Source: Cordilura impudica (lineage: Eukaryota > Arthropoda > Insecta > Diptera > Scathophagidae). From it: a stretch of DNA of 64,000 nucleotides. The notes beneath the pieces are model-generated. The model saw only the letters and a program-made list of their open reading frames with translations, searched no databases and was not told where the DNA came from. The stretch spans positions 165,264,461-165,328,460 of the forward strand of contig OY821521.1 of the NCBI GenBank assembly GCA_963682025.1, given 5' to 3'. Of the stretch, positions 42,160 through 54,099 are shown piece after piece. Within the stretch, counting starts at the first letter, position 1. Every line of letters starts with the position of its first letter. A program made the translations under genes and the position numbers.

Positions 42160-43735
42160 AACAAACACCAAAAATGCAAAATCGCAATAATGCAAAAATC
42201 GCAAAAAACGCTAAATTTCAAAATCACAGAAATGCAAAATCGCAAACAAGTAAAATATCAAAATCGTAAATGCAAAATCGCAATAAAGCAAAAACGGAAA
42301 ATTTAATCATTAAAATGCAAAAATGCGAAATCGCAAAAAAGTAACATTGCAAAATGGAAAAATCGCAGGGATTAGAAAATCACAAAAACGCAAAAATCTA
42401 AAAAAATGCAAAATCACTAAAATAATAAATTTGCAAAATCGCAATAACGTACAACGTAAAATCGCAGAACGTAAGCAAAAACTTCAAATCACAAGAACGC
42501 AAAAAATCATAAAAACGTAATGCAAAAATGCAAAATCTCAAATTATATCAAAAATGCTAAGCCGCAAAAAACACAAAATTACACAAATGTAAAATTCGAA
42601 AAATTGCAAATTGTCAAGACGAAAAACTCTAAAAATGCAAAATCGCAATAATGCAAAATTGCGAATATGCAAAATCTCAAAATAGCAAAAACAAAGATAT
42701 TTAAAAATGTAAAACCTAAAGAACGCAAAAATCAGAAACACGCAAACTCCAAAAATTCAAAAACGCAAATCTCGAAATAGCAAAATCACAAAAATTCGAG
42801 TCACAATAAAGCAAAATAGTAGAAACGAAAATAACAAGATAGAAAAAACGAAAATCATATATACATATGTTAAGTTGCAAAAAACGAAAAGTTGCAAGAA
42901 CTTAAAAGCGCAAAATCGCAAAAACGCAGAAACTCAATTTCGAAAAATCAAAAAATTTGCAACAGTTGCAAAAATTAAAAACCGCAAAACGCAAAAATTT
43001 AAAATCGCCAAAACTGAAAGGTAAAATGACAATAACTTAAAAACGTGAAAGCAGATGTACGCAAAAATCATAGAAACGCATATTGCAAAAATGCAAAATT
43101 TCAAAACTACAAAAAAAAAATTAAAATCGCAGAATTACTAAAATACAAAAACGGCAAATTGCAAAATGCAATAGCAAAAACGCGAAAATTCCCAAAATGC
43201 AAAATCTCAAAAATTCAAAATCACAAAAACGTAAAAATACAAAATCACCAAAATATAAAATCGCAAATATGTAAAATCCCAAATATTTAAAAAATTTTAA
43301 AATGCAAAAACGTAATATTACAAGAATGCCAAAATCATAAAAACGGAAACTGCAAAATGGCAAAAATCACACAAACGCAAATCTTAAAATAGAAACATTT
43401 CAAAATTGCAAAAATGCGAACTTGCAAAAACACAAAATCAAAAAATCACTAAAAATGAAAAATTCCAAAATCGCAAAACAAATATGCAAAAATTATAAAA
43501 AAGGAAATTGTAAAAATCGAATAAACAAAATCTCAAACTAGCAGATTCCCAAAAACGCCTGGTTGCAAAATCTGAAAGTTAAAAAAACTCAAAAGGGCAA
43601 AATCAGAAAATCACAGAATTGCAAAATCGCAAAATTGAAAGACGTCAAGTCGGAGAATGTTAAAGTCGCATAAACGGTAAATCACGAAAAGAAAAAATTG
43701 CCAAAAATCAAAATTGAAAAACAGAAAACAATTCT
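42160..43735 (+). repeat. 1.6-kb degenerate A-rich minisatellite
   Basis: Imperfect units of the kind GCAAAATCGCAAAAACGC (about 8-16 bases) run through the whole block. Several open frames on both strands exist only because of the repeat and encode lysine/asparagine-rich or phenylalanine-rich nonsense. Confidence 0.9.
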
Positions 43736-43849
43736 ATAAAATCTATGGAAATGGGATTAGACTCATAGCTTAATTACACATAAGGGACCCGTAGTACTGC
43801 AAAATCCTTAAAAAGAAAACAAAGTAGAAACCGTTTTTGGGAAAATGTC

Positions 43850-44335
43850 ATGTAATATTTTTAATCCCTTTATGTTAACTCGTAGTGTCTGCTTGTCTGC
43901 GTGTCGACAAAACTATGAATCGATTTTTATTTAACCCTTTTCCCGTGCAAAAAATTAAAAATTTTTTTTTTTTTTTGATTTTTGACATAGACATTTTCAG
44001 TCAATCAACTATTTAATTACATGATGGTAAATTACTCTACAAATAAAGGGAGTATAATAAAAACATAAATAAATAAAATAATTTTCAACATTTTTATAGA
44101 AATAATCTAAACCATAAAAGCAAAGTTTTTATTAAAACTCTTTCTCTCCTTATGCATATGAGTTTTGAATATCTCCGTGACTGTGCGTGACTGTGCGTGA
44201 CGGTGTGTGGCTATCTTAAAATTAATCTTTGGCTACAACAAGTCTATGGACAAAGTTTCAGATTGATCGGATAAGTGTAAGTGCGTGACTATGTCGAAGT
44301 TAATATTTCTTTACAGCAAGTATACCAACCAAGTT
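43850..44335 (+). repeat. Family-E repeat, second large copy
   Basis: It begins with CTCGTAGTGTCTGCTTGTC, shared with 735-860 in reverse. It includes AAACTCTTTCTCTCCTTATG and GCGTGACTGTGCGTGAC units as at 13440-14115, but only one and a half tandem units remain. Confidence 0.7.
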
Positions 44336-46658
44336 TTTAAAAATTAAAAATTTTTTTGACTTTTGTTTTGCAAAATCAAAAATTTTTTTGACTTTTTTTC
44401 AAAAAAGGAATTTTTGCTCAAAAGAAAGCTTAGGTCCTTTTTCCGAAAGACTGAAGAAGTAGCTATCTAAACTATTTGGAACAAATTTTGCTAAGAACAA
44501 TATGTAAAAAGTTACATGGATGACCAAATTTTGACCCCCTCTAACTAAAAGAGTTCTGGACCGATCTTGTTGAAAAATTGTGCCTGTACTACGATCCAAT
44601 AGTGCAATTGGTGCAATTTTCATCCCGATCGGAAGACATCGGTTTCAAAAGTTGGATCACTTGACATGAAACGCCCCATATACATATCTTAAAAAACTTC
44701 TTTTTCGATCTTTTTTGTATGGGCGTATGGCTAAAAATTTCGAAATTAAAATTTTTTTCTTTACATTTTTACTTTATGCACAAGGTTGCCACCATCCAAC
44801 ATGAGAGGTCACTTCGAGAAAAATCGGGTAAAACACGAAGTATGAGTAATTTGTATCAGTTTTGGTCTAAAACTCATATATAGCAATTTAAAAACAGCAT
44901 AAAATTTTTGGGTTTTGTTAAAGAACAATCGGGCATGTTTTATAAGCTATCAAATAGGCCAATTTCTATATGGTTTCTTTGCATCAAAAGTGAAAAATCT
45001 ACAACAAACGAAACAACGGCCGTTTTATGGTGCCATTTTCTACCCCCTTAATATGAGATTGGGCCGCTACGTTTCACATATTTTATTGTTTTTTGTAACA
45101 TATCCAAGTTTCACCGTGATCTGAGGGTGCCCCCAATGTTAGTTTTAGTGTTATTTAATATAGTTACATTACACAATTTCAATAATCTGCAGAATATTTT
45201 GCAAATAGGAATATGTTTTTAATCAAAAAAGCTCGATAAAACATGAAACAAACAAAACATCGCAGCTTATACAAAATACACAAGTTATCATGGTGGAACA
45301 TGAAAAAAAATAAATATTGATAAGCAAAAACATTCGAGCACAACCTTAACTAAAAACATCCACTAACAATGTGTAATAGCTACTTCATACAAATAACCAA
45401 ACAACAGCACACTCGCTCAAACACATGAGAGTGCAATGTGTGGATAATATGTGGAGTACGTAGAGCAATCAAATCTCACTACTACAAGGTCAGAAATACT
45501 CATATCTAACATTGGTAAGAGTACTACGTGTATTATTGATATGTTAAAATTGAAAAGAAAGGAAAAACAAACAACAAACAACAAAATTAAAAATATACAG
45601 AAAATTTTTTTCCATCCTTTATGTGTTCAAACATGAACACAGTATAACAGTTAAAAACAAATATTTAATAAAGTAATTGAATTGTTAGATATTTGACCAT
45701 AGAGTATAAATCAGCTGTTTAATATGAGAAGTATGAGAACAAATTTCATGGACTATATTGAGAAAGCAAATTGTATATACAATAAAGAGAGGTTTTTCTG
45801 ACGTCAATGATTGTTAAAAGAGCATGGTAACGAGAGTAATAATTTTATATGTTAATAGAAGAGAAAAAAAAATATATTTTTTAAGTAAAGAAGTTTGAAA
45901 ACTTAAGAATATGAAGCAAAATAAATTGCTCTTAGTGATTTTGTTAAAGCGTGAAACCTTAAAAAATTTCTTGTAATATAAGGCTTTTAATAGAAATTAT
46001 TAATAATATTTTTTTGTAATGTTGAAAGAAAAAATATTGGAAAACTTAAAGTTCAAATGAATAAAAATTTGAGAATTATAAAGTTTTTGTAATAGCGGCT
46101 ACACATAAAGCCTCTGAACTAACGCTAATCATAATTATCTTTAGATATTCAGAAGATGTTTTTCACCATGACATTCTATACAACAAAGCTAAAATGGAAT
46201 GCACAAGATCTATTAAAGGCATCTTTCTTACAATGATGGAATGTTAAATTCTTTGAATCAAATCATTATTACAAGTTCTTTTTCATATCTTGGAAAGTTT
46301 TTTTGTTCGTTTTTACTTTATTGACTAATTAGTCAAATTGGTAGTTTTTGGCATCATTTTTCTGTCAGTCTAATATATAAAAATTATTATAATTGTTGTG
46401 GTAGAGAAGAAGAAACCTTATATGTTTTAAAGTTATAACTACCCTTTTAAAGACTTTCAAACAAAGGGCAATTTGTATATAGTTTCTTTAAAAGAAATAT
46501 GGAAAAATTTAAGTTTATTTTTTTAAACGGTTCAGCTGGAACGGTTATCTTTAAAAATTAGTTTTTTTTGGGAATTATCGTAAAACTATCCATAGTTTAG
46601 AGCCCATAAAATGCACGATTTTTTTAAGTACAATTTGAGACGCCCGAATGTATATAGA
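44336..46658. other. Gap: unassigned AT-rich sequence
   Basis: No gene was recognised. Bases 44400-45150 are of higher complexity (for example CCGATCGGAAGACATCGG near 44613) and may be another interspersed repeat, but no second copy lies in the window. The frames at 44399-44623, 44915-45124 and 45451-45636 match nothing I know. Confidence 0.35.
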
Positions 46659-46804
46659 GGGTGTTTTTTTTTTTGATAGAACTTTTGAAAGGGTTAGCTG
46701 TCAAACGAACTTTCACACTGAGCTCAATGCCCACTATACTCTGGCAAATGACGAATAGGTTCACGCTTGAACAGCGATAACAAATTATCCAAATTTACTT
46801 TGAA

Positions 46805-47400
46805 ATTTAGTCATCGATTCACCAAACTTATAGAGGACTTATTAAAAGCTCAACAAAATATGGACCATAGAGATTTGATGCGTTTAGTTGATCAAAATAA
46901 ACGAAGAAAAGGAGATACAAAACAAAATATTAAAAAAAATCTATGTTGACAAAATGGATATCGTTGATATAGTGCTGCAAGATGTCCGGAAGTTGTATGA
47001 AGCTATCAACAAAGTGTTTGTGGTGGCTGAATTTAAGACGGAGGAAATGGCCAGCATCAGTTTTAAAAAACTCTAGGAAACTAGCTGGTACATTCATATT
47101 TGTTGAAAAGGATTTGAATGTTGAACAACAGAAAAATAAACAAGTAATGTTGCAACTCAAAAAAACAGCTCCAGTCTTTAGACAATAAGCAAAAAATTCT
47201 AGTTAGGACTGAAAAATAAGAATTACTAAAGAACGTAAGTCAAAATTATAAATATGTATTAGAAACTATTTATAATGAAAAAAATAAATTCTATAAATTT
47301 ATCTTACAACACATTGTAAAAAAAGTAAATAAAGCCGGAAGCAAAAATATTAAAAATAAGTTAGTTACTAAGAAAAATTTTAATTTGAAAAATAAAAAAA
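46805..47400 (+). pseudogene. ORF1-like region of LINE-e
   Basis: Overlapping broken frames encode a lysine- and glutamate-rich, probably coiled-coil protein (for example DLLKAQQNMDHRDLMRLVDQ at about 46835-46900 and MDIVDIVLQDVRKLYEAINK at about 46951-47010, then EKDLNVEQQKNKQVMLQLKK near 47110). Position just before the endonuclease suggests LINE ORF1, but no zinc knuckles or RRM were seen. At least three frameshifts are present. Confidence in the assignment is low; it could also be an unrelated insertion. Confidence 0.35.
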
Positions 47401-47413
47401 AAAAAAAATTTTC

Positions 47414-47570
47414 ATATAGAAACAATCTATTCAATTAAAACATAACAATTATCACAATGTGCAATAAATCGCTGATGAAGGCTGAAATGCCAGAAACCGG
47501 TCCGATTAAGAATATAGTGCAGTTATGAATTTTTGAAATATATGCTTTCTTCTTCTTTACCACGCACCAT
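47414..47570 (+). mobile_element. Short hammerhead-bearing retroelement, copy 2 (5'-truncated)
   Basis: Aligns with 26318-26477 from ATATAGAAACAATCTATT to the shared end TACCACGCACCAT. It lacks the 5' part with the B-box-like string, and begins right after an A tract. It lies between the ORF1-like and endonuclease regions of LINE-e. Confidence 0.75.
47467..47507 (+). ncRNA. Hammerhead ribozyme motif in the short retroelement, copy 2
   Basis: All helices are Watson-Crick. Stem I is AATCG (47467-47471) with CGATT (47503-47507). The core is CTGATGA (47472-47478) and GAAA (47493-47496). Stem II is GGC with GCC around TGAAAT, with an A-A mismatch beside the core. Stem III is ACC with GGT without a loop, with C47502 as the cleavage nucleotide. 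Compared with copy 1, both differences in stems (T to C in stem I, T to C in stem II) change a wobble pair to a perfect pair, so pairing is kept. Confidence 0.75.
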
Positions 47571-47628
47571 TTAAACAAAATTAAAATTTGCATATTAATT
47601 ACAGTAGTAATTGCGATATGTCTGAAAA

Positions 47629-48422
47629 ATGACTATAAGTCTAACAAATAAACACTTTTCAATTAGAATAATTGCATATAATGTGCACGGGTTAGAAAAT
47701 AAATTTCATGATCCAGATTTCTTTGAGTATTTGGCGGGGGCAAAAATTTTAATTTTATTGGAAACACATGTAGAAGAAAGCACCTTTGCCAAGTTTGATG
47801 AAAGATTCAAAAACTTTAATATTAGTTGGAAAGCAGTTGCACGTAATAGTCGTTATGGAAGAGGTATTGGAGGTCATAGAATTAGAAAAAATATAGCAGA
47901 ACTTGGAGTAAGGTACAGATTAAGTGCATGTGGTAGTGGTAGTACTGATTTGATAACAATTAAAACAAAAACAATAAAATTCACAATTATACCTGCATGT
48001 TTACGGGGAGCAAACTGGGTAAAAGAATTTGATATATTAAAAAACGTCTTCGAATAAAATGAGGTAAATAATCCAATATTAATTGGTGATATGAACGCCA
48101 GAATCGGTTTAGAACTCCAAGAGGCTCCTGGGTTTGATTCACATGCTTTCTTAAAAACAAGAAATTTAATGGACACAGTTCTGAAACCAAATGGGAAAAT
48201 TTTGTAGAGTTTTGCAATAACTTTGGTCTGGTGGTCTTAAATGGAAGAACACAGGGAGACGAAGATGGATGCTATACTTATGTTGGATCGTCAGGAAACT
48301 CAGTTACTGATATATGTTCGTTGTCGCTTGATATGTTAAAATATGTTGATAAATTTGTCGTGGAAAACAAAATATTGTCAAACCATTTGCCGATTAAGCT
48401 AGTATTGAATTTTGTTAGCTAA
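47629..48422 (+). pseudogene. LINE-e apurinic-type endonuclease domain
   Basis: The main frame 47629-48057 carries IRIIAYNVHGLENKF, then AKILILLETHVEES with the catalytic glutamate (about residue 46). After a stop at 48055-48057 the same frame continues with PILIGDMNARIG (metal-binding GDxNA). Following a frameshift near 48190, the piece 48231-48422 has GCYTYVGSSGNSVTDIC and ends with NHLPIKLVL, corresponding to the SDHxP motif at the end of LINE endonucleases. This enzyme nicks the target DNA to prime reverse transcription. The aspartate of the last motif is changed to asparagine, and with the stop and frameshift the domain is dead. Confidence 0.85.
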
Positions 48423-48922
48423 CAAGATTACAAACGGGAGATAAACCTACTGCCAAAACTGAAATGGAACCCCAAAAACAAAAAAATTGTTTGCGCTAAA
48501 TTAAACAATACTCTAAGTGATTTAAAAGAACATACAAACAAATAGTATTCAAAAACAAATGGTTTGATACACAATGTAAAGTAGATAGAGAAAAATCCCT
48601 TGAAGCATTAAAATCTCTTAGAAAATCTCGGAGTATTGATAAGTGAAAATATAATGAAAAAAAAATTTTAACAAAGAACCTGGCAAAATAAAAGAATCGA
48701 ATATTACAACCAGATTGAAATTAGATTGAGCTCTATTAACGACAGTAAAAAATGGTGGTGCCTTGCAAAAGAAATTAGAAATGAAGAAAACGCTGATAAA
48801 TTCCAATAATCGAGCATTGGAAATCCAGTATGCTGCAAACATAAATATTGATTCAGATCTTGATAAAGAATTTACGCTACAAGAAATAAGGCAAGTGCTT
48901 GCAAAAGTAAAAACAAACAAAG

Positions 48923-48927
48923 CGCCG
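48923..48927 (+). repeat. Left target-site duplication of the Transib element
   Basis: CGCCG, identical to 52285-52289. Confidence 0.9.
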
Positions 48928-49429
48928 CACAGTGGACCATATTTTGAGAAGGCGGCCAAAAATTATTTTTTTTTTGTTACCGATTTTAAAGTTATGTTAT
49001 TCATTTGAAAGTAAATACTAGTAAACAGGGTCTTCGAAAATGGGCTTCTCAGTATTTTGCTAAAATTAAAAATTTCTTTATAAATTTTTATTTTTGAATG
49101 ACTGTAACTTTTTTGATTTAAAAGATTTTGAAGTGAAATAAATTTTGTATAATTTTGCAGCTTCCATACTATTAATGTTAAAAATGTAAAATCACTGAGT
49201 CATTCCGAAATTTAAAAAAGGTCAAAATTTTCCGAAAATCTCCTACTTAATAGAGCATAACTACTGCCAGTCAAAAGCAGTCAGAAAAAATCTTGCACTC
49301 TTCTATGGTCCGAACCCTCCTCTATACTCCTATGCCCCATTATACACCCGCCAGTTTACGCCCGTGTGCACCAGAACAATTTTTCTGACCCAAGGTTAGA
49401 TGTTTTCTGCAAAATTTATGAATACAAAA

Positions 49430-49610
49430 GTTGTCCACTATGTGGTTAGGATATATTAAGTTTGAGGTGATGTTTGTAACTGCCAAAAATATTGGACCTT
49501 TATCCATCCTTTATTATACGGATCGACTCAAAAACACTTTCTGAGTCGATTAAACGATGTCCGTCCGTCCGTCTGAGTGTTATGAATACAAAAGTTGGTC
49601 GTACCGGTGC
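49430..49610 (+). repeat. Repeat A copy 7, inside Transib
   Basis: CTATGTGGTTAGGATATATT, GTTTGTAACTGCCAAAAATA, the ACTTTCTGAGTCGATT hairpin and a CGTCCGTCCGTC run. ATGAATACAAAAGTTG occurs on both sides (about 49421 and 49586) and may be a target duplication. Confidence 0.65.
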
Positions 49611-50003
49611 ACCGCGGTGTATTTTTTTGCGTGTCGGTAGAGTTGTCAGGAGTTGTTATATACTTATAAAAAAGGATTGAGATATAATGTGCTTAATTGT
49701 TACAGGTACATTTACATAGGTATCTTTCAAAAACGTTAATAGTCTGAATTAGAGTTATATAGTTTAAATACCTGACAAAATGGGAAACAATTTAAATAAC
49801 AGGTAAATGGTAAAAAAAAACTATTGCGACATAGCCCTTTAAGATATGAGCAGGTATGCTTCACCTTTTAAAAGGGGTTAGGGTGTGGGTTTTTTATGCT
49901 TCTAAAAGTGGTAATAAAAGACAAAAATTTTTATTTTACATAATTGCAAGAAATAGTATTTATAATAATGTTTCTACAATTATTATTCATTACAATTTGT
50001 GCA

Positions 50004-51616
50004 ATGGCTAAGTACTGTTACAGAGATCTGGCAGATATTTATTTTCAACGAAATGATATAGACGATGTAATTTTGCACATAGTGAGCAACGACTTCTTTA
50101 AGAATTGTAACCTAGAAGACATTGAAATGCACAAAGGAAAAATTACTAATTTTGCATCGAATTTGAAAAGACGGTACATTGAATGCTCTCATAGCAAGGC
50201 AAAGATGTACAAACGTTACCAAGTCTGGTTAATAAAGGAACTTATTTTTGAGAGTGCATCTACAACTGCCAACGAAAGTGGAAAAAATGGTCGACCAGCA
50301 AAACCAATTGACGGATGTAGTGAAAGATCTCGAAGGCGCAAGCTGGAGAATATCAATGAAGAAATTTCTCAAAGAATTATTAAGGATTCATTTTTGCACC
50401 AAATTCAACCAACCCAAAATAAAAATGCTTACCTTCACAATCTGCTATTAGTGTCACTTCAACATCAGCAGAAATAAAACTGCAAGATCTCCTTGAACAT
50501 ACTGCAGAACGATTGCTAAATACGCTTGATACTGATCATTTAAAAAAAATTGGTAATGACAGCATTACTTTAATTTCTAAATGGGGATGTGATGGATCCT
50601 CTGGTCAGAAACAATACAAGCAATTTAATGCCGAAAATTCATCAGATGCTAATTTATTTATGGTATCTTTCGTTCCATTGCGCTTAACAAAAAGGTATAG
50701 CGTCTTAGAGCCGTCAACTATTAGAGCAACAGAAATTGATATATGGAAAAATGAAATTCCTTCTTCAACAAAGTATTGCAGATCAATAAAATTTGCATTC
50801 AAAAAGGAAACCAAAGATGTCATAACTGAAGAAGTTCAAAAAATAATTGATGACCAAGACATTGAAGTACATTTTAAAATGTGTCTCACAATGATTGATG
50901 GAAAAGTTGCACAAGCTTTAACTGGAACAAAGTCAACGTCAAGCTGCATTATATGCCAAAAGACATCAAGTCAATTAAGCCAACCCCCACCAGAAGACGA
51001 TAGTTTTAAGGAAGCCTACGAATTTGGAATGTCCCCTCTTCATGCTAGAATGCGTTTCATGGAGCATATTCTTAAACAAGGGGAAGGAAACACAAATGAT
51101 GGAAATACTGCAAGGAGATTTTTTCCGATCCGGAAACTGCAGCATCTATCACAGCTGTAGATCATGAATTAATAAGACGATTCAAAATCATATTACAAGT
51201 TCTAGCATGCAGCAGAAAGATAAATGCAAAAAAATTGGAGAGTACGCCAATAAAACAGCTATACTTTATAATGAAAAATACTCCTGAGATATATGCCATC
51301 CACAGTTCATAAAATTTTGTACCATGGGGAACAAATAATTCAAAACAATATGCTACCAATAGGAGATCTATCTGAAGAAGCGCAAGAAAAAAGGAACAAA
51401 GACTACAGATTCTTTCGCGAGCACAACACAAGGAAAATATCCAGATGTTCTAATGAAGACCTTATCACTATTTTGTTGTGCACTTCAGATCCATATATGT
51501 CCAACATTCGTCAAAAATGGAAAACTACCTCTATTGAATTAGACGAAGAAGCTAAACAACTTCTAGAAGATGAAAATCAAGGCTATTTAGAAGAAATTTT
51601 TACTAAAATTGGTTGA
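50004..51616 (+). pseudogene. Transib transposase (RAG1-core-related), frameshifted
   Basis: I place the start at the ATG 50004 (GCAATGGCT), after which the sequence is family-like; 20 upstream in-frame codons from 49944 look like non-coding read-through. Piece 1 (to 50477) is N-terminal and basic. A frameshift near 50440 leads to piece 2 (50513-51160), with SKWGCDGSSGQKQYKQ holding the first catalytic aspartate (about 50589), then CLTMIDGKVAQALTGTKS holding the second (about 50895) and a CxxC pair in SSCIICQ. The frame shifts near 51120, recovering ITAVDHELIRRFKIILQVLAC, and again near 51290. Piece 3 (51293-51616) contains GDLSEEAQEKRNKDYRFFRE with the third acidic position. These three are the DDE residues shared with RAG1. 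Total length of about 540 codons is somewhat short for Transib (about 650-700). The gene is inactive. Confidence 0.85.
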
Positions 51617-52284
51617 TTTAAAGTACTTTTTCATTACACTAACAATAAGTTTCACTTTTTTATATAGTTAAAAAATTTTCTGGATTTAAAAATTTATATA
51701 TTTTGTAAATTTACAATAAAAATTGTTATATTTCATAAATTTACCATAAAAATTGATATAGAAATATTTAAAAAGACAATAACAAAAAAAATTTAACTAG
51801 CAAAAACATACGAGTTTTTCATTGAAACTTCTCTATCTTGAACCAATATAAGGTAACTTTTACGTTCGCTGCTTAATAAATTATATTTTAACTCGGGATC
51901 TTTAAAAAAAAACCTTTGGCCCTTGTGCACATTAGGACTAAAAAGTTTACGGAGGCCAAAGTTTGGAATTTTCTGAAAAATTTAACTTAAAAAATTGTTA
52001 AAAAGTATTAGTTGTAAAATTAACTGAAAAAATAAGACACTGTATTTAAAAAAAACCTTTTTTTACCTTTTAACACTTCACTTTTGTACTAAAATTCAAC
52101 TACAAATGAAAATGTATTTTAAACCCTCCGTAACTTTTTTTATTTTCGGTCGAGAATTACGTTTTATAGCAAAACTTAAAGGCTAAAGTCTCACCTACCA
52201 AACAGAAAAAACCGCTTATCAAAATTCCAATCCAATCAAAAGTTATAGATTTTTGACCGCCTTCTCGTCAAATGGTCCACTGTG

Positions 52285-52289
52285 CGCCG
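52285..52289 (+). repeat. Right target-site duplication of the Transib element
   Basis: CGCCG, identical to 48923-48927. Confidence 0.9.
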
Positions 52290-54099
52290 GGTGAAGGCAG
52301 GATACCGTATGATTTTTTATGAATGCAGGTATTGATTTCTTAATGACACTCGCTACAGTCTATACAAATATTTTAAATGGAAATAGTTCAGTAGATAATT
52401 TTGAAAGTAGTATTGTGTTTCCAATCCATAAAAACGGAGATGTTAATAAACCATGCAATTATAGAAGAATATCCTTTATGAACTGCATTGCTAAGATCAT
52501 GATGGGTGCAGTTAATGAAAGAGTAACGGTATGGGCAACAAAAGATAATATTGGTAATGAATATCAGTCTGGCTTTCGTAAAAATTACTCCACAATTGAT
52601 AACATATATAATCTTGCAGCAATTGTAAACATTAAATTTCAAGAAAAAAAAAAGTTTTTGCGTTTTTTGTAGACTTTTATAGAAAATATATATGAAAATA
52701 CAAAATCTGCAGTATGGACTGGAACTGACTTATCAGGTTACTTTGATACAAATTCTGGAATTAAACAAGGATGTTTGATGTCACCACTTTTATTCTCATT
52801 ATATCTTAATGACCTGTATCACAGTCTAAAAGGTGGTATTTTTATAAGTGATATAAATATACGGGTACTAATGTATGCAGATGATTCGTGATTCTATCAG
52901 AAGACGTTAAAGTACTACAATAAATGATTAACAACTTAGAACTCTATTGAAAAATATGGGGAATGGAAGTTAATCTAATAATGTCAGAGATAATGTTATT
53001 TCGGAAAGATGGTCGTATTGGGTCAAATGAAATATGGAAATTTATGGGAGAAGAAGTTAAAATTGTGTCACAGTATAAACATCTAGGTATTTTGCTGACT
53101 TTTAGAATGTATTTCGCCAATCATGTGAGTGCAAAAATGATGCAGCAAATGTTTGCATGAATATAACATGGAAAAACTTTATTGGAAAAAGGGATGCGTC
53201 GTTAAAAGCTAAATGGAAATTATTTCAGGCCGTTTGCAGGTCAATTCAATCTTATGGAGCGCAGGTGTTTGAAAATGTTGATCAGTTGCAGAGATTTTCA
53301 CAAAATGTATTCTGAAATTGCCACATAACACGCCAAATTACGTTCTAAGTTTAGAAACTGGTCAGATAAAATGGATAACATTTGAAGTATGTTTCCAAAA
53401 TACTATTTGACTATGATCACGAAAGATTACCCTACAAACTATCGAAAGTAATAATCTCCAAAAATATTTATTGGTATGAAGACTACATTGATCGTCTAAA
53501 ATTATGAGAGGGCATTATAAAGTGAACGAAGAATTTATAAATTTTTAGACTTCTCCAAAGGTATTACTTATTGTAATGAGAGCTACAACCAGCAAAAACT
53601 TTCGTTGATTATGAAAACCCGTGGTGATATTTTGTATTTAAACGCAACTAAATATAGCATCGAACAATATATTGCACAATCCAGAATGTGTTCAATGTGC
53701 AACTTAGAAGAAGAGGAAACAATTCAACATTTCTTGGGAAGGTGTCCCGTGCTTCAACATATAAAATGCAGGTTCCTCCGATACTCAAGATTAACAGATT
53801 ATGAAATCTATGATATTCTAAACGGTGATACATTTGAAGATTGGAATCCCTTATACAATTTGAAATATAGAAATGCTTTAAAATATAGACAGTTTTCAAT
53901 CGCAGAATACAATTATTAAATCAGAATTAAGAAACTCAGTATATTGGTATAAATAAGTATAAATTTTATATTTTTATATTTAAATCAAATCTTCCGGCTG
54001 ACGGTAAATCTACCAAGCCATATAAATTCTTTATTATTATAAATTTTAATATTACTTTGTGATAAGTATTTACTTGAAAAATTTTGATGAATCAAGAAT

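Larger units (their letters stand above)
48928..52284 (+). mobile_element. Transib (RAG1-like) transposon, 3357 bp
   Basis: Both ends are CACAGTGGACCAT followed by a GAGAAGGCGG and CAAAAAT block in inverted orientation. The flanks are perfect 5-bp GC-rich CGCCG duplications, the hallmark of Transib, and removing the element restores a continuous LINE reading frame. The terminal heptamer CACAGTG is the consensus heptamer of V(D)J recombination signals. A broken transposase gene lies inside, and a repeat A fragment (49430-49610) has been inserted near the left end. Confidence 0.9.
48763..53919 (+). pseudogene. LINE-e reverse transcriptase and C-terminus, split by Transib
   Basis: The part 48763-48927 ends LAKVKTNKAP; after the Transib, 52290-52672 resumes the same sentence with GEGRIPYDFFMNAG, joining the standard KAPGEDGIPYEFFK-type motif across the insertion. 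Then follow FPIHKNGDVNKPCNYRRIS and SGFRKNYSTIDNIY. A deletion removes most of catalytic motif A near 52675. The frame then continues with GIKQGCLMSPLLFSLYLND and the active site MYADDS (52871-52888), the thumb piece 52963-53160 and finally 53605-53919 with a C-x2-C-x12-H-x4-C zinc finger (CSMCNLEEEETIQHFLGRC). Several stops and frameshifts. The overall order suggests the I/LOA/R1-like group; I cannot be more exact. Confidence 0.85.
46805..54095 (+). mobile_element. LINE-e with endonuclease and reverse transcriptase, interrupted twice
   Basis: In order there are an ORF1-like region, an endonuclease, a reverse transcriptase and a CCHC-type C-terminus. It contains the second copy of the hammerhead element (47414-47570) and a Transib transposon (48928-52284). 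The exact LINE ends are uncertain by some tens of bases. Confidence 0.7.

Noticed and set aside
42323..43363. Several open frames on both strands of the A-rich minisatellite
   Set aside because: Lysine/asparagine or phenylalanine/isoleucine-rich translations imposed by the repeat; no start context or motif.
42160..43735. CRISPR-like periodic array
   Set aside because: Units are contiguous and degenerate without unique spacers, in a eukaryotic sequence.
47874..48217. Minus-strand frames of 100 and 76 codons
   Set aside because: Shadows of the LINE-e endonuclease on the plus strand.
51370..51395. CTGAAGAAGCGCAAGAAA as a hammerhead-like core
   Set aside because: It lies in Transib transposase coding sequence and has no stem II or stem I pairing.
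52388..52642. 84-codon minus-strand frame
   Set aside because: Shadow of the LINE-e reverse transcriptase.
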